Shown here: positions 41,304 to 49,444 of the stretch, piece by piece
Layout of the letters: each line of letters starts with the position of its first letter
How positions within the stretch are numbered: position 1 is the stretch's first letter
Origin: an uncultured Bacilli bacterium
GTDB taxonomy: Bacteria; Bacillota_I; Bacilli_A; RF39; UBA660
DNA length: 64,000 bases
Assembly (NCBI GenBank): GCA_910584165.1
Contig: CAJTZU010000005.1
Span: forward strand, 62,001 to 126,000
Reading direction: 5' to 3'
The notes under the pieces: model-generated
Databases searched by the model: none
What the model was told of the DNA's origin: nothing
Seen by the model: only the letters and a program-made list of their open reading frames with translations
Translations under genes and position numbers: made by a program

Positions 41304-42514
41304 AAAAAGTTGGTAAAAAAGAAATCGTTAGTTTACTCCTTGTCCATCTTTTCATCCTTGTTTTAGCAAGTCTTTTCTTAAGCTTCTATAATGCTAAAAT
41401 CTATCGAGAATTTACGATAGATGTAAACCATTGGGTAGGGGGTGTTATAGAAGAAATCAAAGAAAAATATCCAAATATTAACGAAGAAGAATTAATCAAT
41501 CTTCTAAATTCAGATGGAAAAAATAGTGAGTTATTAGAAAAAATGGGAATTGGAGAGAATAATATTGCTATCCTATCATTAGAAAAAAGAAAGAGTAGAA
41601 CCTTTCTCATAGGTTTTATTACCATTTTACTTTCTGAAGTATTAGTTATTTTCTATTCTCTTTATTGTTACGCTAAAAAGAATCAATCCATTAATCATAT
41701 TATTAACCATGTAAAAGAATTAAATAAAAAGAACTATATTTTAGAAATAGAAGAAAATGGTGAATCAGAACTCTCTATTTTAAAAAATGAACTCTATAAA
41801 ATAACTGTTATGTTGAAAGAAGAAAGTGAACAAGCCAAAGAAGAAAAGGATGCTCTTCGAAAATCTGTTGAAGATATCTCTCATCAATTAAAAACACCCC
41901 TTACTTCTATTCGTATTTTGCTAGATAGTATTGAAGATACCGAAATGGATAAAGATACTCAAAAAGAATTTATTCATGATATCAGTAATCAAATTGAAAA
42001 TATGAACTTTTTAACCGTTACTTTATTAAAACTTGCTCGATTTGATGCAGGAGTAGTTACAATGAAAAAAGAAACTATTTTGCTTTCTAAACTATTTAAA
42101 GAGGTTGAAAAAAATTTAGGTGTTTTATTAGAATTAAAAAATCAAAAATTAGTTATAGATTCTAAATGTAACATAGAATTAATAGGAGACTATAATTGGC
42201 AAGTAGAGGCTTTCTCTAATATTATTAAAAATTGTAGTGAGCATTCCAAAGAGGGAGAAAAGATAGAAGTTCACTTTCATGAAACACCATTTTATACGAA
42301 AATTCAGATTGTAGACCATGGGGAAGGAATTTCCTCAAAAGACTTAAAATATATTTTTAATCGTTTCTATAAAAGTAGTAATGCGAGTCGTGATAGTATT
42401 GGGATTGGATTATCTCTAGCTAAAATCATTATTGAAGAAAACAACGGATATATTACTTGTAAGTCAGAAGAGGGTGTTGGTACCACTTTTGAAATCAAGT
42501 ATGCAAAAAGATAG
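41300..42514 (+). CDS. Sensor histidine kinase (second system)
   Basis: 404 residues. Transmembrane helices at about 9-30 and 101-124 enclose an extracytoplasmic domain of about 70 residues, a different class from the loop-less kinase at 3723. HAMP-like linker, phosphoacceptor His195 in DISHQLKTPLTSIRI, N box FSNIIKNCSEHS, G1 VDHGEGIS, G2 SIGIGLSLA. Coupled to its regulator by overlap; signal unknown, probably an envelope-acting antibiotic given the downstream transporter. Confidence 0.88.
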   Translation: MKKVGKKEIVSLLLVHLFILVLASLFLSFYNAKIYREFTIDVNHWVGGVIEEIKEKYPNINEEELINLLNSDGKNSELLEKMGIGENNIAILSLEKRKSRTFLIGFITILLSEVLVIFYSLYCYAKKNQSINHIINHVKELNKKNYILEIEENGESELSILKNELYKITVMLKEESEQAKEEKDALRKSVEDISHQLKTPLTSIRILLDSIEDTEMDKDTQKEFIHDISNQIENMNFLTVTLLKLARFDAGVVTMKKETILLSKLFKEVEKNLGVLLELKNQKLVIDSKCNIELIGDYNWQVEAFSNIIKNCSEHSKEGEKIEVHFHETPFYTKIQIVDHGEGISSKDLKYIFNRFYKSSNASRDSIGIGLSLAKIIIEENNGYITCKSEEGVGTTFEIKYAKR

Positions 42515-42518
42515 CAGG

Positions 42519-42551
42519 AGTCACTTTCTAGTCACAAAACTTTTATACAAT
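42519..42551 (+). promoter_or_regulatory. Direct-repeat operator and promoter before ABC genes
   Basis: AGTCAC at 42519-42524 and again at 42530-42535, spaced exactly 11 bp, the helical phase used by OmpR-family dimers. TATACA/TACAAT at 42544-42551 is the -10, so the second repeat overlaps the -35 region. This fits regulator-dependent activation of the transporter genes. Confidence 0.55.
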
Positions 42552-42571
42552 GGATAAAAAGGAGAGATTAT

Positions 42572-43249
42572 ATGGAAATTTTAAAAGTAGAAAAATTACA
42601 AAAGACGTATGGAAAAGGAGAAAACCAAATTCATGCGGTAGATGGAATTTCTTTTTCTGTTGAAAAGGGAGAGTTTGTTGCGATAGTAGGTTCTTCTGGA
42701 AGTGGAAAAAGTACCTTACTTCATTTACTAGGAGGAGTAGATAGACCAACGGGAGGAAAAGTTTATATCGATGGAAAAGATATCTATGATTTAAGCAATG
42801 ATAACTTGGCTATTTTTAGAAGAAGACAAGTCGGTCTTGTTTATCAATTCTATAATTTAATTCCTATTTTAAATGTAGAAGAAAATATTACATTACCATG
42901 TAGATTAGATGGTGTGAAAGTAGACGAAGAAAAATTAGAAGAATTATTATCTACATTAGGACTAAAAGAAAGAGTAAAACATTTACCAAATGAATTATCT
43001 GGAGGTCAACAACAAAGAGTATCTATAGGACGTGCATTAATCAATAATCCTGCAATTGTATTAGCCGATGAGCCAACAGGAAACTTGGATAGTAAAGCAA
43101 GTGAAGAAATCCTAGATTTATTAAAGTTATCTAATAAGAAATACAAGCAAACCATTATTATGATTACTCATGATTTAGAACTTGCTGCTGCTGCCGATAG
43201 AATTATTACCATAGAAGATGGAAAAATAGTGAAAGATGAGAGGAACTAA
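42572..43249 (+). CDS. MacB-type ABC transporter ATPase
   Basis: 225 residues. Walker A GSSGSGKST (40-48), Q-loop VYQFYNLIP, signature LSGGQ (142-146), Walker B IVLADEP (162-168) and switch His in MITHDLE. It belongs to the LolD/MacB family that works with FtsX-type permeases as mechanotransducers rather than classical transporters. AAAGGAGAG before the start; two bases separate it from the permease gene. Confidence 0.88.
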   Translation: MEILKVEKLQKTYGKGENQIHAVDGISFSVEKGEFVAIVGSSGSGKSTLLHLLGGVDRPTGGKVYIDGKDIYDLSNDNLAIFRRRQVGLVYQFYNLIPILNVEENITLPCRLDGVKVDEEKLEELLSTLGLKERVKHLPNELSGGQQQRVSIGRALINNPAIVLADEPTGNLDSKASEEILDLLKLSNKKYKQTIIMITHDLELAAAADRIITIEDGKIVKDERN

Positions 43250-43251
43250 TT

Positions 43252-45939
43252 ATGAATACTCTCTACAGTTTAACGTATCGAAATTTAAAGTTAAATAAAA
43301 AAAGAACCATAGTAACAATGATAGGAATTATTCTATCAGTTGCGCTTATTTGTGCCGTAGCAGGAATGGTAACTAGTTTTCAAAGATCTCTTTATGAAAA
43401 TGCGATTGAGGATAATGGAAATTATCATGTAAGTTTTAAAGATGTTCCGATAGAAGAAGCTTCCGTTATGAAACAACATAGAGAAATTAAGACAACATTT
43501 TCTTTTGGAACCATTGGTTATGCTTTACAATCTAGCAACAAAGAAGAAATAGAAGACCCAGGTAAACCTTATTTTAGAATAGTAGGCTTTGATGCGAATA
43601 CGGTTCAAAACTATCCATTACCACTATCTTCTGGAAGATTACCACAAAATGGTAATGAAATTGTTTTATCAGCTGATTTAGTCTATGGACTTAGTGATAG
43701 AAATTTTAAAATAGGCGATAAAATTACTTTAGAAGTAGGAACAAGAGTAGATAAAGATGGAAACGTTTTAACAGAAAATAATCCTCTAGTAGAAGAAGAT
43801 TATGATTGTGATTCAGATGGAAATTGTAGGGTAGATACAATTATTTCTGGGGACTATACTCAAGAAAGAATTGAAAGTCCAACAACAAAAGAATACACGA
43901 TTGTAGGTATCTTTGATTATGGAATGCATTATAGTTGGAGTAATTTTCATTCTCCTTCCTATGATATGTATACTCTTTTAGATGAAGATACAAAATTAGA
44001 AAAAGAAGATATTTATATTCAATATAAAAATCCGAAAGATTATAAGGACTTAAATAATGAATTAAATCCTAAAATTACAAATGAATTAGGTATGGAAACG
44101 AGAAAATATGACTATGAAACCAATGACTATTTATTAGATGTTATGGGGGTTGGATTTAGTTCTGGAACCTCAAAAGCTCTTTATACTATTATGGGAATTG
44201 TCATTGGAATTATAATGGTATCTAGTATCTTTGTTATTAAAAATGGATTTAGTATTTCTATTGTAGAGCGTTACCGACAATTTGGTATGCTATCGAGTGT
44301 AGGTGCTACCTCAAAACAGATTAAAAGAAGTGTATTATTCGAAGGCTTCCTAATTGGACTAATTGCTATTCCAGTAGGCGTTCTCTGTGGATTACTTGCT
44401 GTATTCATTTTAGTTCATTTAGTAAATTATATTATAAAAGATTTTGTAGAACATGATATGATTATTTTTTACATAACATCTTTACCGATTATAGTGGCAA
44501 CTCTTACCTCTTTTGTAACGATTTTCTTATCTTGTTATTTACCAGCACGAAAAGCCGCAAAACTTTCTATCATTGATTTAATTCGTAGTAATAATTCGAT
44601 TAAAATGAAATCTAGAAAATTAAAAACACCAAAGATTATTTCTAAAATATTTGGAGTAGGTGGAGAAATCGCTCATAAAAACTTAAAGAGAAATAAGAAA
44701 AAATATAGAACGACAGTTGTTTCTTTGGTAGTTAGTATTGTGATATTCATTTCTCTAAATTTCTTTATGAATTTAGTATTTGATACGAGTGGATATTACT
44801 TTAATGCTGGAGATTATGATTTAAGTATATATTATTATATCCCGATAACAGAAGATTCTAAAAAAGAAGATATTGATAGACAAATGAATGATAAAATAAA
44901 AGAACTATTAAGTTTAGGAGAAATCAAAGAATATTCTGTTATGAAAGGAACGTTATTCTTTACAACAGATGAATCTATTTGGTCAAAAGAATATTTAAAA
45001 TATAATGGATATGATATTTCTATGGAAAACGATTTGCCAATTCAAGTACAATCTGTTGGAAAAGAAGAATATGAAAGGTTGATTTCTAAAATTGGCGGTA
45101 AAGTAGAAGACTACGTAAAAGGTGGAATTTTAATGGATGATGGCCTTTTATATAGTCAAGAAGATGGTAAGTATCGAGAAATTAATGCTTTAGAAAATCT
45201 TCATGAAAATGATACTTTAACATTACGAAGAAATCGTGATGAAGGAAATTATGAAGAAGTAGAAATTAAAGTGTTAAAAAGAACAAACGAAAGAATTCTT
45301 GGTATGAGTAATCATGTAGAAGTTTATTCTACTCCAAGAATTATTGTAAGTGATGAATATTTAGAAGAATTGCTTGGAAATGATATTATCCATAGTGTTA
45401 ATATTTTTATGAAGACAAATGATGCTGATGATATTGCTAAAAAGTTAGATAAATTAAAGGAACAAGATAGTAATGACCAGATTGGTTATACGAATGTTCA
45501 TGAAGAAATTCGAGCACAACGAGCAATGGTATTAATTGTATCTATCTTCTTATATGGATTTATAGCGGTTATCACATTGATTGGAGTTACAAATATCTTT
45601 AATACTATTACAACGAATATGGCTCTTAGAAGTCGTGAGTTTGCAATGTTAAAAGCGATTGGTATGACAAAAAAAGAATTCAATAAAATGATACGGTTAG
45701 AAAGTATTTTATATGGACTAAAATCTTTATTGATTGGTATTCCAATAGGACTATTATTAACGTATGCTATTCATAAAGCTTTAACAAATACATTAGAGAC
45801 ACCTTATGCTTTCCCATTAACTGCAATATTGATTTCTATTATTTTCGTATTTATCATTGTATATATGACAATGCGTTATTCTTTAAAAAAGATTAATAAG
45901 CAAAATATTATAGAAACGATTAGAGAAGAAAATATTTAA
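43252..45939 (+). CDS. Large FtsX-domain ABC permease
   Basis: 895 residues with two FtsX units. Helix 1 at about 17-40, a large extracytoplasmic domain (about 45-300) including a Cys pair in YDCDSDGNCRVD, three helices at about 305-440, a short cytoplasmic linker, helix at about 482-505, a second extracytoplasmic domain (about 510-750), and a last three-helix bundle (about 760-880) with REFAMLKAIGMTKKEF. The first unit has RYRQFGMLSSVGATSKQI. This is not the ten-helix BceB form but the paired-FtsX form often found with RR/HK/ATPase genes. Probably handles an envelope-active compound. Confidence 0.86.
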   Translation: MNTLYSLTYRNLKLNKKRTIVTMIGIILSVALICAVAGMVTSFQRSLYENAIEDNGNYHVSFKDVPIEEASVMKQHREIKTTFSFGTIGYALQSSNKEEIEDPGKPYFRIVGFDANTVQNYPLPLSSGRLPQNGNEIVLSADLVYGLSDRNFKIGDKITLEVGTRVDKDGNVLTENNPLVEEDYDCDSDGNCRVDTIISGDYTQERIESPTTKEYTIVGIFDYGMHYSWSNFHSPSYDMYTLLDEDTKLEKEDIYIQYKNPKDYKDLNNELNPKITNELGMETRKYDYETNDYLLDVMGVGFSSGTSKALYTIMGIVIGIIMVSSIFVIKNGFSISIVERYRQFGMLSSVGATSKQIKRSVLFEGFLIGLIAIPVGVLCGLLAVFILVHLVNYIIKDFVEHDMIIFYITSLPIIVATLTSFVTIFLSCYLPARKAAKLSIIDLIRSNNSIKMKSRKLKTPKIISKIFGVGGEIAHKNLKRNKKKYRTTVVSLVVSIVIFISLNFFMNLVFDTSGYYFNAGDYDLSIYYYIPITEDSKKEDIDRQMNDKIKELLSLGEIKEYSVMKGTLFFTTDESIWSKEYLKYNGYDISMENDLPIQVQSVGKEEYERLISKIGGKVEDYVKGGILMDDGLLYSQEDGKYREINALENLHENDTLTLRRNRDEGNYEEVEIKVLKRTNERILGMSNHVEVYSTPRIIVSDEYLEELLGNDIIHSVNIFMKTNDADDIAKKLDKLKEQDSNDQIGYTNVHEEIRAQRAMVLIVSIFLYGFIAVITLIGVTNIFNTITTNMALRSREFAMLKAIGMTKKEFNKMIRLESILYGLKSLLIGIPIGLLLTYAIHKALTNTLETPYAFPLTAILISIIFVFIIVYMTMRYSLKKINKQNIIETIREENI

Positions 45940-45952
45940 TATTTTCTTCTTT
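45927..45952 (+). terminator. Terminator after FtsX gene
   Basis: GAAGAAAATA/TATTTTCTTC stem over the stop codon, then TTTT; TGATATAGT follows as a likely extended -10 of the next gene. Confidence 0.8.
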
Positions 45953-45986
45953 TATGATATAGTAATATTATAGAGGAGTTGTACTT

Positions 45987-46682
45987 ATGAATTGTCCAAA
46001 TTGTGGAAATAAAATAGAAAATACTCAAAAGTTTTGTCCAAATTGTGGAACTTCTATTTTAAATAATGATAATAAAGAAGGGACTAAAAGAGGAATAATT
46101 ATGCTAATTGCTATTCTTTTTATTGCTACTATTGTTGGAATAGGAATTTTCTTACAAAATAGAGAAAAGGAAACACCTAATAATAGTAAAGTAGAAGAGA
46201 GTAATACATCAGTTAGTATCAATACAAATACTAATAGCGGAGGAAATACAAATACTAATCAATTAACTAATAGTAATTCTGCAAGCAATAAAAATACCAA
46301 TAGCAATAAAACTCCAGAAAAATTAACATGTACTGATAGCTTACAAGATCAATATGGAACTTATTATGTTACACATAATTATACTTTTAAAAACAACCAA
46401 TTAGCGACTTATAAAATGGTAGTAACTGCGAAACTAAATAAGCAAAGTTTAAAATATCGTGATAGTTTGATAGCTACTTATGATAAAGTGTATGCTCAAT
46501 ATAAATCTGTATCAGGAATTCATGTTTCTGCTAATAAAAAGAAAGATGGTTTTGATTATATGGTAGAAATTCCAGATTCTAAAAAGGTAGATAAAGCAAA
46601 ATTAAAAAGTATGAATTTATATTTGATTAACTATTCTGGAATTAAAATGGAAGCTTATAAAAAAGGGATTGTTTGTAAATAA
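45987..46682 (+). CDS. Zinc-ribbon/TM protein with Cys-Lys-ending extracellular domain (1)
   Basis: 231 residues. Zinc ribbon with Cys3, Cys6, Cys17, Cys20; transmembrane helix about 36-56; an Asn/Thr/Ser-rich linker (about 70-110); and a C-terminal domain starting LTCTDSLQDQYGTYY and ending GIVCK. Two downstream genes share the last domain (a Cys near its start, a YTFKNN-like strand, and a final Cys-Lys). The two Cys residues could form a disulphide. DUF1307-type lipoprotein domains are a possible relative. GAGGAG precedes the ATG. Confidence 0.65.
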   Translation: MNCPNCGNKIENTQKFCPNCGTSILNNDNKEGTKRGIIMLIAILFIATIVGIGIFLQNREKETPNNSKVEESNTSVSINTNTNSGGNTNTNQLTNSNSASNKNTNSNKTPEKLTCTDSLQDQYGTYYVTHNYTFKNNQLATYKMVVTAKLNKQSLKYRDSLIATYDKVYAQYKSVSGIHVSANKKKDGFDYMVEIPDSKKVDKAKLKSMNLYLINYSGIKMEAYKKGIVCK

Positions 46683-46683
46683 G

Positions 46684-46720
46684 AAAAAAGAGAGAAAAAA
46701 GATTATTTTCTCTCTTCTTT
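46684..46720 (+). terminator. Terminator after 45987 gene
   Basis: AAGAGAGAAAA/TTTTCTCTCTT stem with T-rich end; TGGTATAAT follows at 46721-46729. Confidence 0.8.
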
Positions 46721-46758
46721 GTGGTATAATACATGTAAGAATGGAAAGGATGAAGAAT

Positions 46759-47190
46759 ATGAAAAAGAAAAATATTTTTCTACTACTTATCGTACTATTA
46801 TTAGTGGGATGTAAAAGTCAAAAACTATCTTGCACAAAAGATATTATGAAAACACAAGAAGCAACAATGGATGAAAGAATTAGTTTAACTTTTAAAAATA
46901 AAAAGTTAACAGACACTATCTATTCTTTAAACTATACGTTTGCTGATAATGTAGATTCTAATGTAGAAACATCACGTAATGCCTTAGAAGAACAATATTC
47001 TATCTATAAAAATTCGAAAGGAATAAAATATTCTTTTTCTAATATGGATCAAGGATTACATTTCCAATTAGAAATAGCAAAAGAAAAATTAAGCGATGAA
47101 GAAAAAGAAACTTTTAGTAATCTAGTAAATTATAAGACTTATCAAGATGCAAAAGAACAATTGATTAAAGAGGGGTATCAATGTAAATAA
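46759..47190 (+). CDS. Lipoprotein with Cys-Lys-ending domain (2)
   Basis: 143 residues. Signal peptide MKKKNIFLLLIVLLLVGC with lipobox Cys18, then the same domain type as the neighbours: LSCTKDIM, LTFKNKKLTDTIYSLNYTF, QGLHFQLEIA and the end EGYQCK. It is a DUF1307-like small lipoprotein. Start at 46759 has AAAGGA; the in-frame upstream extension to 46669 covers the terminator and promoter and is rejected. Twelve bases before the next gene, so they form an operon. Confidence 0.72.
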   Translation: MKKKNIFLLLIVLLLVGCKSQKLSCTKDIMKTQEATMDERISLTFKNKKLTDTIYSLNYTFADNVDSNVETSRNALEEQYSIYKNSKGIKYSFSNMDQGLHFQLEIAKEKLSDEEKETFSNLVNYKTYQDAKEQLIKEGYQCK

Positions 47191-47201
47191 GGAGATGTAG
47201 T

Positions 47202-48293
47202 ATGGCTAAAAAGAAGAACAAGAAGAAAAATAATTCTTCTACTCCTAAAAAAGAAAATAAAATTATGAAAACAGAAGAATTAGCACCAGAAAATAGTATC
47301 ACATTATGCTTAAAATGTTCTACTCCAGTAACCCGTAAATATTGTCCAAACTGTGGAGAACCAGTAAAGAAAAAAGAAGAGATAATAAAGCAGGAAGAAT
47401 CAAAGGAAGAAATAAAAGTATGCTCTAACTGTGCAACTCCGGTTACTAGAAAGTATTGCCCAAACTGTGGAGCAAAAGTAGAAGAAGAGAAGAAAGAATC
47501 ACAGAAACTTTGCTTGAAATGTTCTACCCCAGTACCAGGTAAATATTGCCCAAATTGTGGGGAAGATGTGGTAAAGGATGTTTCTTTAGAAGAGCAAAAA
47601 GAAGAATTACTTCCTCCTGTTTCTTCTATGGGAATACCTGGTGTTGTACCAATACCCAATGCTGGAATAGAGCATAATGCTTTTAAGCAATATTCTTTTT
47701 CTACAGAAACTCCAAAAGATTCTTTACCAAAGAAATCAAAAAGAAATTTAGTGATTACTTGTATTGCAGTTCTTTTTATCGTGGCAATAGTAACAGTAGT
47801 ACTTTTATTTATAAACCAATCTAAAAAGGAAAAAACAAAAGGAAATAGTAATAGTCTTCAAACTTCTTTTAGTAATACTAAAGTACCAGATTCTAATAGA
47901 AATGAGGAAAAACCAGATGATACGTTAGTATTAAGTTGCACTTTAACCTCTAATTATGAAGATGGTATTAAATCTATTTCAAAAACTATTTATACTTTTC
48001 AAGATAATAAAATTATAAAGTCTTTAGAAGAAGAAATTTTAGAGTTCAATGAAAAGAGTATGCAATATTATGATATTTATTTAGATAATGTAAAAGAGGA
48101 ATTATTGAATGATAGTTACTATTTTGATAATACTACTTTAGAATTGATAAAAACACAAAATAGTGTAGGACTTTCTTATACGACAGATTTAACAGTAGAT
48201 TCTAAGAATTCAAATAATAATTTAGAATTATTAGGAACGACTTACAAAAGTGCGAAAAAAGAATTAGAAAATGAAGGATATCAATGTAAATAG
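47202..48293 (+). CDS. Triple zinc-ribbon/TM protein with Cys-Lys-ending domain (3)
   Basis: 363 residues. Three tandem zinc ribbons (Cys36/39/48/51, 74/77/86/89, 104/107/116/119) of nearly identical form CxxC-x(2-3)-PV-x-x-KYCPNCG, a Pro/Gly linker, one transmembrane helix (about 187-207), a polar linker and the C-terminal domain with LSCTLTSNYEDG, YTFQDNKI and final EGYQCK. Topology places the ribbons in the cytoplasm and the Cys-Lys domain outside. Operon with the 46759 lipoprotein. Function unknown. Confidence 0.7.
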   Translation: MAKKKNKKKNNSSTPKKENKIMKTEELAPENSITLCLKCSTPVTRKYCPNCGEPVKKKEEIIKQEESKEEIKVCSNCATPVTRKYCPNCGAKVEEEKKESQKLCLKCSTPVPGKYCPNCGEDVVKDVSLEEQKEELLPPVSSMGIPGVVPIPNAGIEHNAFKQYSFSTETPKDSLPKKSKRNLVITCIAVLFIVAIVTVVLLFINQSKKEKTKGNSNSLQTSFSNTKVPDSNRNEEKPDDTLVLSCTLTSNYEDGIKSISKTIYTFQDNKIIKSLEEEILEFNEKSMQYYDIYLDNVKEELLNDSYYFDNTTLELIKTQNSVGLSYTTDLTVDSKNSNNNLELLGTTYKSAKKELENEGYQCK

Positions 48294-48330
48294 GAAAGTA
48301 AAATTAGTGTTACTTTCCTTTATTTTTCTA
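48294..48330 (+). terminator. Terminator after triple-ribbon gene
   Basis: GGAAAGTAA/TTACTTTCC stem followed by TTTATTTTT. Confidence 0.8.
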
Positions 48331-48378
48331 TAAAAGTAAGATAATTTATAAAAAAAAACAATTTTTTGTAAAAAGGTA

Positions 48379-48407
48379 TTGTCAAAAGTAAAAAAATAAG
48401 GTACAAT
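48379..48407 (+). promoter_or_regulatory. Promoter of tRNA-Ile/tRNA-Glu unit
   Basis: TTGTCA at 48379-48384, 17-base spacer, TACAAT at 48402-48407; 27 bases before the first tRNA. Confidence 0.8.
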
Positions 48408-48434
48408 GAAATAGTCATTGAAAAGAAGTTCAAT

Positions 48435-48511
<77 letters not shown>

Positions 48512-48518
48512 TTTCTTT

Positions 48519-48595
48519 GGCCCGTTGGTGAAGTGGTTCAACACACATGCCTTTCACGCATGCATTCATGGGTTCAAATCCCGTACGGGTCACCA
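48519..48595 (+). tRNA. tRNA-Glu (TTC)
   Basis: 77 nt with encoded CCA, seven bases after tRNA-Ile. Acceptor GGCCCGT/ACGGGTC with one G-T pair, anticodon loop CTTTCAC on CATGC/GCATG (anticodon TTC), T-loop GTTCAAATC. Confidence 0.96.
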
Positions 48596-48605
48596 ATTTA
48601 AAAAA

Positions 48606-48634
48606 TAAAGTCTTTCAAACGAAAGACTTTTTAT
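48606..48634. terminator. Bidirectional terminator after tRNA-Glu
   Basis: AAAGTCTTTC-AAAC-GAAAGACTTT stem with T-tract; also at the end of the convergent gene 48631. Confidence 0.85.
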
Positions 48635-49260
48635 TTTTCATAAAAAACATTTTTATGAAAATCTATAATATTTTGGATGGTTTCTTTTAATAATCCATCT
48701 AATTCTTCTTTAGTATAATATTTTAATACTTTAGTACTTAACTTTTGAACTTTTAAAAACTCTATTGTTTTTTCAATATCCTCTTCTTGAATAGAAATTC
48801 TATCAATTTCTTTACAAGCTTTTACACATCGTTTAATATGTTTAATATCTAAACAATTGCCAATATAATTATTATTATAACTTCTAAATTCTCTTTGCTT
48901 AATAATTCTTAATTCTACTTTAGAAAGATTCATTAAAGCAGGATTCTTTTTTGCTTTTTCTTTAAAATGAATATTCCAAAAATAATCTGTATAAAGATGG
49001 GTAAAATAACCAAAGAGTAGGGGATTATGAAATACTTGATTACCATATTGTTTTAGGAATGTAAGATGCATTTCTTTTTCTTCGTGTCTGTAGTGAGTGT
49101 ATCTATGGGGAATCTCTTTAGAAACATCTTTAATACTATAGGCATTATTAATATCAGGTAAGATACTTCCTAATAGAAATAATTCATAATCATTAGGGAC
49201 ATACTCTAACTCTTCTTTTAGTCTTTTAGCAATTTCGATATGAATTTTCCAGTTTGGCAT
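48631..49260 (-). CDS. Zinc-dependent phospholipase C-like protein
   Basis: 209 residues, no signal peptide. PNWKIHIEIAKRL (His6), LGSILPDINNAY (metal Asp), PHRYTHYR, EMHLTFLKQY and LFGYFTHLYTDYFWN reproduce the His/Asp metal ligands of the phospholipase C/D (zn_dep_PLPC) family. Cytoplasmic members are common in Firmicutes and their substrates are not known. AGGAGG precedes the start. It is the last clear chromosomal gene before the prophage. Confidence 0.78.
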   Translation of the reverse strand: MPNWKIHIEIAKRLKEELEYVPNDYELFLLGSILPDINNAYSIKDVSKEIPHRYTHYRHEEKEMHLTFLKQYGNQVFHNPLLFGYFTHLYTDYFWNIHFKEKAKKNPALMNLSKVELRIIKQREFRSYNNNYIGNCLDIKHIKRCVKACKEIDRISIQEEDIEKTIEFLKVQKLSTKVLKYYTKEELDGLLKETIQNIIDFHKNVFYEK

Positions 49261-49316
49261 AATATCCTCCTATCTCATTTTTCCATTATAGCAAATATTA
49301 TTATTGGTTTCAATGG

Positions 49317-49349
49317 CATAATAAAAAGACTAGTAGACTAGCCTTTTAT
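49317..49349. terminator. Hairpin near left prophage boundary
   Basis: AAAAAG-CTAGT / (A)CTAG-CTTTT arms around AGA, T- and A-tracts on both sides. A second hairpin GTGTCC/GGACAC lies at 49362-49377. No gene lies in 49261-49444, and the left attachment site should be within this stretch. Confidence 0.55.
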
Positions 49350-49444
49350 TTATCAAATGGTGTCCCCTTAGGACACTTATTATAAGTTTTTTTACCTTAT
49401 TTTTCAACAAACAATATAAAATTACTCCGAAAATTACTCTCACT

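Noticed and set aside
47311..47565. Regular DNA repeats that might be a CRISPR-like array
   Set aside because: The repeats encode three in-frame zinc ribbons; spacing follows codons, and there is no spacer-repeat structure. No CRISPR array was seen anywhere in the window.
47165..47659. 164-codon minus-strand frame
   Set aside because: Antisense to the triple zinc-ribbon gene; its repeated FGQY/LEH pattern is the reverse complement of the CPNCG repeats.
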